Below are positions 9,505-22,384 of a DNA stretch of 64,000 bases, piece by piece. The notes under the pieces were generated by a model that made no database searches, was not told the origin of the DNA, and saw only the letters and a program-made list of their open reading frames with translations. Made by a program: the position numbers and the translations under genes. Position 1 is the stretch's first letter, and the number at the start of each line of letters is the position of its first letter. The stretch comes from Prorocentrum cordatum (lineage: Eukaryota > Sar > Dinophyceae > Prorocentrales > Prorocentraceae). The DNA lies in NCBI GenBank assembly GCA_963575745.1, contig CAUYUJ010017922.1:51001-115000 (forward strand), given 5' to 3'.

Positions 9505-9700
9505 ACGACGACGAGGAGGAGGACGACGAGGAGGAGGAGGAGGAGGAGGAGGGCGGGGGTAGAGGAGGAGGCAGGGACGAGGAAAAGACGGAGGAGGGAG
9601 GCAGGAGGGAGGGGAGAGCGGAGGAAGGAAGGCAGGAAGCAGGAGGAAGGAAAGAGAGGGTGAGTGAGGGAGAGAGGAGGAGGCGGAGGAGGAGGAGGGG
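9505..9700. repeat. GAG/GACGAG microsatellite
   Basis: Interrupted GAG repeat with GAC and GGC units. Confidence 0.9.
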
Positions 9701-9737
9701 AGACATCCTCCACCCCTCTTCCTTCTGAATAACTCTT

Positions 9738-10043
9738 CCTGTCGCACCCCCAAGCGTGTTCGTAGGCCGGGCCGGGCAGCTCACCAGAGACTTACAAACT
9801 ACCAGAGGCTATCGCTGGGATGTCCGCTCTCCTCTTCTCCCTCCAACAAAAAAACAGACTTACAAACTACCACCTCGAGGTCGCCAAGCTCCAACAGTTG
9901 CACGGATGGAGGGCCAGTGGTTTTCGAAAAGCGCGGTGCTCGACTCAGTGCCGCGCTCTTTCGCTAAAACGCGTCCTACGATTCCAGCGGTGGTGCAGAA
10001 GCAGGCGGGCACAGCGGGGGTGGCGGCAGCAGCAGGGAGGAAT
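9738..10043. repeat. Diverged left flank of the tandem array
   Basis: The segment 9935-10043 (GGTGCTCGACTC ... GGCGGCAGCAGCAGGGAGGAAT) has a diverged counterpart at 21385-21483 at the other edge of the array. Both are followed by the start word of the 1849-bp unit. An upstream GGAGGGC...GTTTTCGAAAA word resembles the 37430-37700 repeat. The array thus sits between two older, diverged copies of the same border. Confidence 0.6.
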
Positions 10044-11892
10044 ACAGTGAATGGTGGCAATTGGCGCCTTCAGGTCTTGAAGGTCTGAGTTGTGGAGCTA
10101 CGTTGGCACCCCTCCCTTCGGCCGCCTTCGTTGGCCGAGGGACCGTTGGGAGAGCCTCGGCCCCCTCCAGCGCCAATGACAGCTTCATGGATTAGTGTAC
10201 TGATGGGAGTGGGACCCCGGCAGCCTCTATGATGGTAGTTGCCGAGGGTGGCGCCTATGATGGTCACCACCAGAGGGGCTGAGGCCTATGATGGTCCTCG
10301 CCAGAGGAGGGGAGGGAGGGAAGGCCGATGACCGGGATCGTCTGGCCGTCCGTGATGCGTCCTGGTCCTGAGGCGGGAATTCCTGAAAGGAGGGGGCTAA
10401 ACAAAAAATAGCATACACAGCTTCGACACCGAACTGAGCAAGCCCTGCGCACTCGGTATCCCACGGGGGGGGGATGACGAGTGCGCACGCTCACGCTTTG
10501 GTGCCAGTTTGTTGCGCCCATTGGGGGCGGGCGAAACGAGCCCCCCCAGGGGCAAGCCAAGGGCCCTGGGGACAGCCGCGCCCCGCCGAGAGCAGGCCCG
10601 AGGAGGGGAAGGCATCCCCCGAGTCAAAAACCAGAACCCCGCGACCGAGCGCCCTGAGGTGAGGACAGATCCGGTGGCCAGCAAATCCTTCAGCAGGCTG
10701 CAGCGGAGGGCGGCATATGTCCGCCCCCGGCTGGGCGCAACAAAGTGGAGCCAACCCGAAGAACTCCCCCAGCGAGAGGTCCGGTTAGGCCACCTTCGTC
10801 GGACAGCCCTGCTCGCAGATTGTCGCGAGGCGGCCTCGAGGCACGGATAGGCCGGTACATCTAAAGTAGTGGACCCCAGACAGACGATTCGGTGATTTAT
10901 TTTCCGCCGACAGTGTTCCCCCAGGCCGGCGAAACCGAGGATATGCCAGTACAGCCAAACCAAAAAAATCCAAAGATTCACACCTGACAGAATGGACAGA
11001 GCCGCATTTCTATCCGAGGAGAGGCTCCTCATCTAAAGGTGCATTTGGGCTTTCACAAAAGCCTGTGGTTCATACTAGCTGGCCGTTCAACTCCCTAAAG
11101 CAATGCAATGGGAGTCCTGACGTGCCAGTATCAGCAGTTTCTCGAGGGGTCAAAAACGCCGCCCTGGGAAAGCAGGGAGGGGGGATTGGACACTCGGTTT
11201 GGCAAGCCCGTCCTCGAGGGAGGGGGGAATCTCAAGAGATTCTGCCTTATGCTTTCAACAACGTGCCTTCCGCGTTTTTGCAAGACCCCCTGATGAACCC
11301 AGCAGGGTGCCCGAACAATTGTCCTGGCAGGCGAGCTGAAGATTGACGCTGGCTTGTCGGAGCAAGCCCACCCCAGCCACCCCCACCATCCCCGTGAATG
11401 GGCGAACAGAGACGAAAAAGGAGGCCAGGCGGAGAGGAAGAAGAAAGAAGGGGGAGGGGAATGGCGGAGAGGAAGAAGAGGGAAGGGGGAGGGGAAGGGA
11501 GCGAAAAAGAGGGGGGGAAGGACGGGCAAGTTGGGTTGGGGACGGTAGGTGTTGATGTGCCCCAGCCTGCTGTTTATCGTCCTTGAGGTGCTCAGGGAAG
11601 GGGTTGGGAGCGGGAACGACCACATGAGCGACACCACGGCGGCACATATGACGCCGCGGCGGCACGGATCGAACCATCACGTGGGTAGGAGTTGGGGAGA
11701 GGGAGCGACCGCATGAGTGACACCACGCCGGCACATGTGCCGCCGTTTCGGCACGGGTCGACCCGTCACCGAATTTGGCATGTTGGAAAAATGGGGGGTG
11801 GCCAATGAACCATAATGCGGAGGTGAATTGATGTTGACAGGCACGACCAGCCAGCAGGGGAATAAATCCCGCTCACGGCCCCGAGGAGGACA
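10044..11892. repeat. Array unit 1 (1849 bp)
   Basis: Complete unit. It serves here as reference for the others. The minus-strand 211-codon frame is 10397-11032 and the GA-rich block is at about 11400-11525. Confidence 0.9.
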
Positions 11893-13570
11893 ACAGTGAA
11901 TGGTGGCAATTGGCGCCTTCAGGTCTTGAAGGTCTGAGTTGTGGAGCTACGTTGGCACCCCTCCCTTCGGCCGCCTTCGTTGGCCGAGGGACCGTTGGGA
12001 GAGCCTCGGCCCCCTCCAGCGCCAATGACAGCTTCATGGATTAGTGTACTGATGGGAGTGGGACCCCGGCAGCCTCTATGATGGTAGTTGCCGAGGGTGG
12101 CGCCTATGATGGTCACCACCAGAGGGGCTGAGGCCTATGATGGTCCTCGCCAGAGGAGGGGAGGGAGGGAAGGCCGATGACCGGGATCGTCTGGCCGTCC
12201 GTGATGCGTCCTGGTCCTGAGGCGGGAATTCCTGAAAGGAGGGGGCTAAACAAAAACTAGCATACACAGCTTCGACACCGAACTGAGCAAGCCCTGCGCA
12301 CTCGGTATCCCACGGGGGGGGGATGACGAGTGCGCACGCTCACGCTTTGGTGCCAGTTTGTTGCGCCCATTGGGGGCGGGCGAAACGAGCCCCCCCAGGG
12401 GCAAGCCAAGGGCCCTGGGGACAGCCGCGCCCCGCCGAGAGCAGGCCCGAGGAGGGGAAGGCATCCCCCGAGTCAAAAACCAGAACCCCGCGACCGAGCG
12501 CCCTGAGGTGAGGACAGATCCGGTGGCCAGCAAATCCTTCAGCAGGCTGCAGCGGAGGGCGGCATATGTCCGCCCCCGGCTGGGCGCAACAAAGTGGAGC
12601 CAACCCGAAGAACTCCCCCAGCGAGAGGTCCGGTTAGGCCACCTTCGTCGGACAGCCCTGCTCGCAGATTGTCGCGAGGCGGCCTCGAGGCACGGATAGG
12701 CCGGTACATCCAAAGTAGTGGACCCCAGACAGACGATTCGGTGATTTATTTTCCGCCGACAGTGTTCCCCCAGGCCGGCGAAACCGAGGATATGCCAGTA
12801 CAGCCAAACCAAAAAAATCCAAAGATTCACACCTGACAGAATGGACAGAGCCGCATTTCTATCCGAGGAGAGGCTCCTCATCTAAAGGTGCATTTGGGCT
12901 TTCACAAAAGCCTGTGGTTCATACTAGCTGGCCGTTCAACTCCCTAAAGCAATGCAATGGGAGTCCTGACGTGCCAGTATCAGCAGTTTCTCGAGGGGTC
13001 AAAAACGCCGCCCTGGGAAAGCAGGGAGGGGGGATTGGACACTCGGTTTGGCAAGCCCGTCCTCGGGGGAGGGGGGAATCTCAAGAGATTCTGCCTTATG
13101 CTTTCAACAACGTGCCTTCCGCGTTTTTGCAAGACCCCCTGATGAACCCAGCAGGGTGCCCGAACAATTGTCCTGGCAGGCGAGCTGAAGATTGACGCTG
13201 GCTTGTCGGAGCAAGCCCACCCCAGCCACCCCCACCATCCCCGTGAATGGGTGAACAGAGACGAAAAAGGAGGCCAGGCGGAGAGGAAGAAGAAAGAAGG
13301 GGGAGGGGAATGGCGGAGAGGAAGAAGAGGGAAGGGGGAGGGGAAGGGAGCGAAAAAGAGGGGGGGAAGGACGGGCAAGTTGGGTTGGGGACGGTAGGTG
13401 TTGATGTGCCCCAGCCTGCTGTTTATCGTCCTTGAGGTGCTCAGGGAAGGGGGTGGGAGCGGGAACGACCACATGAGCGACACCACGGCGGCACATATGA
13501 CGACGGATCGAACCATCACGTGAGGAGTTGGGGAGAGGGAGCCCGCATGAGTGACACCACGCCGGCACAT
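11893..13570. repeat. Array unit 2, truncated at its end
   Basis: Matches unit 1 up to about 13440. It then loses short blocks (near 13500-13550) and breaks at 13570, where it jumps to an internal point of the next unit. Confidence 0.85.
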
Positions 13571-14718
13571 GGGCCGGGCTAAACAAAAAATAGCCATACA
13601 CAGCTTCGACACCAGAACTGAGCAAGCCCTGCGCACTCGGTATCCCACGGGGGGGGATGACCGAGTGCGCACGCTCCTACGCTTTGGTGCCAGTTTGTTG
13701 CGCCCATTGGGGGCGGGCGAAACGAGCCCCCCCAGGGGCAAGCCAAGGGCCCTGGGGACAGCCGCGCCCCGCCGAGAGCAGGCCCGAGGAGGGGAAGGCA
13801 TCCCCCGAGTCAAAAACCAGAACCCCGCGACCGAGCGCCCTGAGGTGAGGACAGATCCGGTGGCCAGCAAATCCTTCAGCAGGCTGCAGCGGAGGGCGGC
13901 ATATGTCCGCCCCCGGCTGGGCGCAACAAAGTGGAGCCAACCCGAAGAACTCCCCCAGCGAGAGGTCCGGTTAGGCCACCTTCGTCGGATGCTTTGTCGC
14001 GAGGCGGCCTCGAGGCACGGATAGGCCGGTGCCTTCCCGCGACAGTGTTTATGCCAGTACAGCCAAACCCCAAAGATTCACACCTGACAGAATGGCATCT
14101 AAAGGTGCATTTGGGCTTTCACAAAAGATACCAATGGGAGTCCTGACGTGCCAGTATCAGCAGTTTCTCGAGGGGTCAAAAACGCCGCCCTGAAGCATTG
14201 GACAGGCCCACCCCTCCCCGTGAATGGGCGAACAGAGACGAAAAAGGAGGCCAGGCGGAGAGGAAGAAGAAAGAAGGGGGAGGGGAATGGCGGAGAGGAA
14301 GAAGAGGGAAGGGGGAGGGGAAGGGAGCGAAAAAGAGGGGGGGAAGGACGGGCAAGTTGGGTTGGGGACGGTAGGTGTTGATGTGCCCCAGCCTGCTGTT
14401 TATCGTCCTTGAGGTGCTCAGGGAAGGGGTTGGGAGCGGGAACGACCACATGAGCGACACCACGGCGGCACATATGACGCCGCGGCGGCACGGATCGAAC
14501 CATCACGTGGGTAGGAGTTGGGGAGAGGGAGCGACCGCATGAGTGACACCACGCCGGCACATGTGCCGCAGTTTCGGCACGGGTCGACCCGTCACCGAAT
14601 TTGGCATGTTGGAAAAATGGGGGGTGGCCAATGAACCATAATGCGGAGGTGATTTGACGTTGACAGGCACGACCAGCCAGCAGGGGAATAAATCCCGCTC
14701 ACGGCCCCGAGGAGGACA
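13571..14718. repeat. Array unit 3, partial with many small deletions
   Basis: Begins at the position equivalent to about 10393 of unit 1. Blocks are missing near 13990, 14030-14050, 14095, 14128 and 14190-14218, plus single-base changes. It resumes the normal unit from about 14220. Confidence 0.85.
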
Positions 14719-16826
14719 ACAGTGAATGGTGGCAATTGGCGCCTTCAGGTCTTGAAGGTCTGAGTTGTGGGCTACGTGGCACCCCCTTCGGCCGCTTCGT
14801 TGGCCGAGGGACCGTTGGGAGAGCCCTCGGCCCCCCCAGCGCCAATGACAGCTCCATGGATTAGTGTACTGATGGGAGTTGGGACCCCGGCAGCCTCTAT
14901 GATGGTAGTTGCCGAGGGTGGCGCCTATGATGGTCACCACCAGAGGGGCTGAGGCCTATGATGGTCCTCGCCAGAGGAGAGGGGAGGGAGGGAAGGCCGA
15001 TGACCGGGATCGTCTGGCCGTCCGTGTGCGCGTCCTGGTCCTGAGGCGGGAATTCCTGAAAGGAGGGGGGCTAAACAAAAAATAGCAATACACAGCTTCG
15101 ACACCGAACTGAGCAAGCCCTGCGCACTCGGTATCCCACGGGGGGGGGATGACGAGTGCGCACGCTCACGCTTTGGTGCCAGTTTGTTGCGCCCATTGGG
15201 GGCGGGCGAAACGAGCCCCCCCAGGGGCAAGCCAAGGGCCCTGGGGACAGCCGCGCCCCGCCGAGAGCAGGCCCGAGGAGGGGAAGGCATCCCCCGAGTC
15301 AAAAACCAGAACCCCGCGACCGAGCGCCCTGAGGTGAGGACAGATCCGGTGGCCAGCAAATCCTTCAGCAGGCTGCAGCGGAGGGCGGCATATGTCCGCC
15401 CCCGGCTGGGCGCAACAAAGTGGAGCCAACCCGAAGAACTTCCCCAGCGAGAGGTCCGTTAGGCCACCTTCGTTCGGTCGGACAGCCCTGCTCGCAGATT
15501 GTCCGAGGCGGCCTCGAGGACGGGGGAGGCCGGTACATGCCAAAGTGGAGTGGACCCCACAGACAGACGATTGATTGTATTTTTTTCGCGCCGACAGTGT
15601 TCCCCCAGGCCGGCGAAACCGAGGATATGGCTGCAGCGGAGGGCGGCATATGTCCGCCCCCGGCTGGGCGCAACAAAGTGGAGCCAACCCGAAGAACTTC
15701 CCCAGCGAGAGGTCCGGTTAGGCCACCTTCGTCGGACAGCCCTGCTCGCAGATTGTCGCGAGGCGGCCTCGAGGCACGGATAGGCCGGTACATCCAAAGT
15801 AGTGGACCCCAGACAGACGATTCGGTGATTTATTTTCCGCCGACAGTGTTCCCCCAGGCCGGCGAAACCGAGGATATGCCAGTACAGCCAAACCAAAAAA
15901 ATCCAAAGATTTACACCTGACAGAATGGACAGAGACCCATTTCTATCCGAGGAGAGGCTCCTCATCTAAAGGTGCATTTGGGCTTTCACAAAAGCCTGTG
16001 GTTCATACTAGCTGGCCGTTCAACTCCCTAAAGCAATGCAATGGGAGTCCTGACGTGCCAGTACCAGCAGTTTCTGGAGGGGTCAAAAAAAAACGCCCTG
16101 GGAAAGCAGGGAGGGGGGATTGGACACTCGGTTTGGCAAGCCCGTCCTCGGGGGAGGGGGGAATCTCAAGAGATTCTGCCTTATGCTTTCAACAACGTGC
16201 CTTCCGCGTTTTTGCAAGACCCCCTGATGAACCCAGCAGGGTGCCCGAACAATTGTCCTGGCAGGCGAGCTGAAGATTGAGGCTGGCTTGTCGGAGCAAG
16301 CCCACCCCAGCCACCCCCACCATCCCCGTGAATGGGCGAACAGAGACGAAAAAGGAGGCCAGGCGGAGAGGAAGAAGAAAGAAGGGGGAGGGGAATGGCG
16401 GAGAGGAAGAAGAGGGAAGGGGGAGGGGAAGGGAGCGAAAAAGAGGGGGGGAAGGACGGGCAAGTTGGGTTGGGGACGGTAGGTGTTGATGTGCCCCAGC
16501 CTGCTGTTTATCGTCCTTGAGGTGCTCAGGGAAGGGGGTGGGAGCGGGAACGACCACATGAGCGACACCACGGCGGCACATATGACGCCGCGGCGGCACG
16601 GATCGAACCATCACGTGGGTAGGAGTTGGGGAGAGGGAGCGACCGCATGAGTGACACCACGCCGGCACATGTGCCGCCGTTTCGGCACGGGTCGACCCGT
16701 CACCGAATTTGGCATGTTGGAAAAATGGGGGGTGGCCAATGAACCATAATGCGGAGGTGATTTGATGTTGACAGGCACGACCAGCCAGCAGGGGAATAAA
16801 TCCCGCTCACGGCCCCGAGGAGGACA
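14719..16826. repeat. Array unit 4 with 258-bp internal duplication
   Basis: The segment starting CTGCAGCGGAGGG is present at 15373 and again at 15631. The first copy has many small indels, the second is near-identical to other units. Small indels are also frequent at 14770-15100. Confidence 0.85.
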
Positions 16827-18675
16827 ACAGTGAATGGTGGCAATTGGCGCCTTCAGGTCTTGAAGGTCTGAGTTGTGGAGCTACGTTGGCACCCCTCCCT
16901 TCGGCCGCCTTCGTTGGCCGAGGGACCGTTGGGAGAGCCTCGGCCCCCTCCAGCGCCAATGACAGCTCCATGGATTAGTGTACTGATGGGAGTGGGACCC
17001 CGGCAGCCTCTATGATGGTAGTTGCCGAGGGTGGCGCCTATGATGGTCACCACCAGAGGGGCTGAGGCCTATGATGGTCCTCGCCAGAGGAGGGGAGGGA
17101 GGGAAGGCCGATGACCGGGATCGTCTGGCCGTCCGCGATGCGTCCTGGTCCTGAGGCGGGAATTCCTGAAAGGAGGGGGCTAAACAAAAAACAGCATACA
17201 CAGCTTCGACACCGAACTGAGCAAGCCCTGCGCACTCGGTATCCCACGGGGGGGGGATGACGAGTGCGCACGCTCACGCTTTGGTGCCAGTTTGTTGCGC
17301 CCATTGGGGGCGGGCGAAACGAGCCCCCCCAGGGGCAAGCCAAGGGCCCTGGGGACAGCCGCGCCCCGCCGAGAGCAGGCCCGAGGAGGGGAAGGCATCC
17401 CCCGAGTCAAAAACCAGAACCCCGCGACCGAGCGCCCTGAGGTGAGGACAGATCCGGTGGCCAGCAAATCCTTCAGCAGGCTGCAGCGGAGGGCGGCATA
17501 TGTCCGCCCCCGGCTGGGCGCAACAAAGTGGAGCCAACCCGAAGAACTCCCCCAGCGAGAGGTCCGGTTAGGCCACCTTCGTCGGACAGCCCTGCTCGCA
17601 GATTGTCGCGAGGCGGCCTCGAGGCACGGATAGGCCGGTACATCCAAAGTAGTGGACCCCAGACAGACGATTCGGTGATTTATTTTCCGCCGACAGTGTT
17701 CCCCCAGGCCGGCGAAACCGAGGATATGCCAGTACAGCCAAACCAAAAAAATCCAAAGATTTACACCTGACAGAATGGACAGAGACCCATTTCTATCCGA
17801 GGAGAGGCTCCTCATCTAAAGGTGCATTTGGGCTTTCACAAAAGCCTGTGGTTCATACTAGCTGGCCGTTCAACTCCCTAAAGCAATGCAATGGGAGTCC
17901 TGACGTGCCAGTATCAGCAGTTTCTCGAGGGGTCAAAAACGCCGCCCTGGGAAAGCAGGGAGGGGGGATTGGACACTCGGTTTGGCAAGCCCGTCCTCGG
18001 GGGAGGGGGGAATCTCAAGAGATTCTGCCTTATGCTTTCAACAACGTGCCTTCCGCGTTTTTGCAAGACCCCCTGATGAACCCAGCAGGGTGCCCGAACA
18101 ATTGTCCTGGCAGGCGAGCTGAAGATTGACGCTGGCTTGTCGGAGCAAGCCCACCCCAGCCACCCCCACCATCCCCGTGAATGGGTGAACAGAGACGAAA
18201 AAGGAGGCCAGGCGGAGAGGAAGAAGAAAGAAGGGGGAGGGGAATGGCGGAGAGGAAGAAGAGGGAAGGGGGAGGGGAAGGGAGCGAAAAAGAGGGGGGG
18301 AAGGACGGGCAAGTTGGGTTGGGGACGGTAGGTGTTGATGTGCCCCAGCCTGCTGTTTATCGTCCTTGAGGTGCTCAGGGAAGGGGTTGGGAGCGGGAAC
18401 GACCACATGAGCGACACCACGGCGGCACATATGACGCCGCGGCGGCACGGATCGAACCATCACGTGGGTAGGAGTTGGGGAGAGGGAGCGACCGCATGAG
18501 TGACACCACGCCGGCACATGTGCCGCAGTTTCGGCACGGGTCGACCCGTCACCGAATTTGGCATGTTGGAAAAATGGGGGGTGGCCAATGAACCATAATG
18601 CGGAGGTGATTTGACGTTGACAGGCACGACCAGCCAGCAGGGGAATAAATCCCGCTCACGGCCCCGAGGAGGACA
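16827..18675. repeat. Array unit 5 (1849 bp)
   Basis: Complete unit, near-identical to unit 1. The minus 211-codon frame is at 17180-17815. Confidence 0.9.
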
Positions 18676-20523
18676 ACAGTGAATGGTGGCAATTGGCGCC
18701 TTAAGGTCTTGAAGGTCTGAGTTGTGGAGCTACGTTGGCACCCCTCCCTTCGGCCGCCTTCGTTGGCCGAGGGACCGTTGGGAGAGCCTCGGCCCCCTCC
18801 AGCGCCAATGACAGCTTCATGGAGTAGTGTACTGATGGGAGTGGGACCCCGGCAGCCTCTATGATGGTAGTTGCCGAGGGTGGCGCCTATGATGGTCACC
18901 ACCAGAGGGGCTGAGGCCTATGATGGTCCTCGCCAGAGGAGGGGAGGGAGGGAAGGCCGATGACCGGGATCGTCTGGCCGTCCGTATGCGTCCTGGTCCT
19001 GAGGCGGGAATTCCTGAAAGGAGGGGGCTAAACAAAAAATAGCATACACAGCTTCGACACCGAACTGAGCAAGCCCTGCGCACTCGGTATCCCACGGGGG
19101 GGGGATGACGAGTGCGCACGCTCACGCTTTGGTGCCAGTTTGTTGCGCCCATTGGGGGCGGGCGAAACGAGCCCCCCCAGGGGCAAGCCAAGGGCCCTGG
19201 GGACAGCCGCGCCCCGCCGAGAGCAGGCCCGAGGAGGGGAAGGCATCCCCCGAGTCAAAAACCAGAACCCCGCGACCGAGCGCCCTGAGGTGAGGACAGA
19301 TCCGGTGGCCAGCAAATCCTTCAGCAGGCTGCAGCGGAGGGCGGCATATGTCCGCCCCCGGCTGGGCGCAACAAAGTGGAGCCAACCCGAAGAACTCCCC
19401 CAGCGAGAGGTCCGGTTAGGCCACCTTCGTCGGACAGCCCTGCTCGCAGATTGTCGCGAGGCGGCCTCGAGGCACGGATAGGCCGGTACATCTAAAGTAG
19501 TGGACCCCAGACAGACGATTCGGTGATTTATTTTCCGCCGACAGTGTTCCCCCAGGCCGGCGAAACCGAGGATATGCCAGTACAGCCAAACCAAAAAAAT
19601 CCAAAGATTTACACCTGACAGAATGGACAGAGCCGCATTTCTATCCGAGGAGAGGCTCCTCATCTAAAGGTGCATTTGGGCTTTCACAAAAGCCTGTGGT
19701 TCATACTAGCTGGCCGTTCAACTCCCTAAAGCAATGCAATGGGAGTCCTGACGTGCCAGTATCAGCAGTTTCTCGAGGGGTCAAAAACGCCGCCCTGGGA
19801 AAGCAGGGAGGGGGGATTGGACACTCGGTTTGGCAAGCCCGTCCTCGGGGGAGGGGGGAATCTCAAGAGATTCTGCCTTATGCTTTCAACAACGTGCCTT
19901 CCGCGTTTTTGCAAGACCCCCTGATGAACCCAGCAGGGTGCCCGAACAATTGTCCTGGCAGGCGAGCTGAAGATTGACGCTGGCTTGTCGGAGCAAGCCC
20001 ACCCCAGCCACCCCCACCACCCCCGTGAATGGGTGAACAGAGACGAAAAAGGAGGCCAGGCGGAGAGGAAGAAGAAAGAAGGGGGAGGGGAATGGCGGAG
20101 AGGAAGAAGAGGGAAGGGGGAGGGGAAGGGAGCGAAAAAGAAGGGGGGAAGGACGGGCAAGTTGGGTTGGGGACGGTAGGTGTTGATGTGCCCCAGCCTG
20201 CTGTTTATCGTCCTTGAGGTGCTCAGGGAAGGGGTTGGGAGCGGGAACGACCACATGAGCGACACCACGGCGGCACATATGACGCCGCGGCGGCACGGAT
20301 CGAACCATCACGTGGGTAGGAGTTGGGGAGAGGGAGCGACCGCATGAGTGACACCACGCCGGCACATGTGCCGCAGTTTCGGCACGGGTCGACCCGTCAC
20401 CGAATTTGGCATGTTGGAAAAATGGGGGGTGGCCAATGAACCATAATGCGGAGGTGATTTGATGTTGACAGGCACGACCAGCCAGCAGGGGAATAAATCC
20501 CGCTCACGGCCCCGAGGAGGACA
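18676..20523. repeat. Array unit 6 (1848 bp)
   Basis: Complete unit. The minus 211-codon frame is at 19028-19663. One base shorter than units 1 and 5. Confidence 0.9.
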
Positions 20524-21318
20524 ACAGTGAATGGTGGCAATTGGCGCCTTAAGGTCTTGAAGGTCTGAGTTGTGGAGCTACGTTGGCACCCCTCCCTTCG
20601 GCCGCCTTCGTTGGCCGGGGGACCGTTGGGAGAGCCTCGGCCCCCTCCAGCGCCAATGACAGCTTCATGGATTAGTGTACTGATGGGAGTGGGACCCCGG
20701 CAGCCTCTATGATGGTAGTTGCCGAGGGTGGCGCCTATGATGGTCACCACCAGAGGGGCTGAGGCCTATGATGGTCCTCGCCAGAGGAGGGGAGGGAGGG
20801 AAGGCCGATGACCGGGATCGTCTGGCCGTCCGTATGCGTCCTGGTCCTGAGGCGGGAATTCCTGAAAGGAGGGGGCTAAACAAAAAATAGCATACACAGC
20901 TTCGACACCGAACTGAGCAAGCCCTGCGCACTCGGTATCCCACGGGGGGGGATGACGAGTGCGCACGCTCACGCTTTGATGCCAGTTTGTTGCGCCCATT
21001 GGGGGCGGGCGAAACGAGCCCCCCCAGGGGCAAGCCAAGGGCCCTGGGGACAGCCGCGCCCCGCCGAGAGCAGGCCCGAGGAGGGGAAGGCATCCCCCGA
21101 GTCAAAAACCAGAACCCCGCGACCGAGCGCCCTGAGGTGAGGACAGATCCGGTGGCCAGCAAATCCTTCAGCAGGCTGCAGCGGAGGGCGGCATATGTCC
21201 GCCCCCGGCTGGGCGCAACAAAGTGGAGCCAACCCGAAGAAGTTCCCCAGCGAGAGGTCCGGTTAGGCCACCTTCGTCGGACAGCCCTGCTCGCAGATTG
21301 TCGCGAGGCGGCCTCGAG
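20524..21318. repeat. Array unit 7, 5' partial copy
   Basis: Follows the unit to the CGAGGCGGCCTCGAGGC word, then switches at 21318 to a diverged border sequence. That border includes GGGGACAGCCGCGCCCC again and a diverged second start word at about 21485. Confidence 0.85.
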
Positions 21319-22197
21319 GCCCCGGGGACAGCCGCGCCCCGCCGAGAGCAGGCCCAAAGAGGGGGAGGCATCCTGCTCGACTCCCCGCCGCGCACCCTCG
21401 CTGAAGCGCTTCCTGCGGTTCCGGCGGTGGGGGGCAGCGGCAGGCGGGCGCAGCGGGGGCGGCGGCAGCAGCAGGGAGGAATAGCAGTGCATGGTGGCAA
21501 GTGGCGCCTTCAGGTCTTGAAGGGCTGAGCTGTGGAGCTACGTTGGCACCCCTGCCTACCGCCGCCCTCGTGGGCCGAGGGGCCGTGATTGGGGAGGGCC
21601 TCGGCCCCCTCCAGCGCCGACGACGGCCTCGTGGATTGGTGTAGTTACTGATGGGAGTGGGACCCTGTCAGCCTCAGGCGGGCGGGGCCCCGGGCGGGCA
21701 CGGGCCCGCGCCCGCCGCAGGCGCGCGCGCGCGCGCGAACGCGCCAGTGGAAACGGGACAGCCGCGATCGGGCATTGCGCCGCGGGTGGCGGAGGAGGCA
21801 GCGGCAGGCGCGGCGGGGGCGGCGGCAGCAGCAGGGGGGAGGCCCTTGGGCAGGGCCCGGCCCTTGAAGGGTCGTGCCTCGGCGACGTCGCGGGCCGACC
21901 TCGTACCGCCCTCGTGCTGCAGCGAGGGCGGAGCGAAGACGGCACGAGGGAGCACGAGGACAGCGCGCAGACGAAGAGTGTTGCTTGGGTCGATCCCGTG
22001 CGGGGCGGGGCCGGCGGCGGGGGCCTGGCGCAGTCGGCCCCGGAGCCTCCCCCGTGCGGGGCGGGGCCGGCGGCGGGTGCGGGCCCCACGCCACGGCGCT
22101 CGCAGGCACCGCGCCGCGGCGCGCGGGGGGGCCCCGCGCCAAAGGCGCTCGAAGGGTCCCCCGGGCGGGCAGGGGGCCCCTCGGCTTGCCCGTGCTG
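21319..22197. other. Right border of array and GC-rich sequence
   Basis: 21319-21640 resembles diverged array sequence. 21650-22197 is very GC-rich and open in all frames, with GGGGCGGGGCCGGCGGCGG repeated at about 22002 and 22059. No gene is supported. Confidence 0.4.
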
Positions 22198-22384
22198 AGA
22201 GTGAGGTCGGGCACGCCCTCCTCCAGGCGGATTTTGGACGGAAAAGGAACAAGAGCCCAAAAAAGATGCAGGAACAGCCAAGAAGCAGTCGAAGGATCGT
22301 CCCCATCATGAAAAGATCCTTCCTGTTGGGGTACATGCCCCCCATCCTGAATAGATCCTTCCTGTTGGGGTACATGCCCGACTG
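22198..22384. repeat. Inverted copy of the CCGCCTG/GCCCGAC family plus a 42-bp tandem duplication
   Basis: 22198-22250 is the reverse complement of the family seen at 8850-8900. At about 22300-22384 the word GATCCTTCCTGTTGGGGTAC, with ATGCCC after it, occurs twice, 42 bp apart. Confidence 0.65.

Larger units (their letters stand above)
10044..21318. repeat. Tandem array of ~1849-bp unit
   Basis: Unit starts, marked by ACAGTGAATGGTGGCAATTG, lie at 10044, 11893, 14719, 16827, 18676 and 20524. Spacings are 1849, 2826, 2108, 1849 and 1848. The 2826 interval holds a truncated unit 2 and a partial unit 3 that begins inside the unit. The 2108 interval carries an extra 258-bp internal duplication. 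Full units differ at only a few positions, so amplification or homogenisation is recent. Each unit contains a GGA/GAA-rich block, several CAT-A/G short palindromes and long open frames on both strands. The 211-codon minus frame (for example 10397-11032) recurs intact in four units. I found no SL gene, 5S rRNA, tRNA or recognisable protein in it. Confidence 0.95.

Noticed and set aside
10397-11032. 211-codon minus-strand ORF recurring in four array units as a gene
   Set aside because: Units are near-identical at the DNA level, so recurrence is automatic. Several other frames on both strands recur equally and no domain is visible.
11665-11690. GGTTCGATCC (-) in the array unit as a tRNA T-loop / B box
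   Set aside because: The bases around it cannot form the 5-bp T stem and no A box or acceptor stem is visible.
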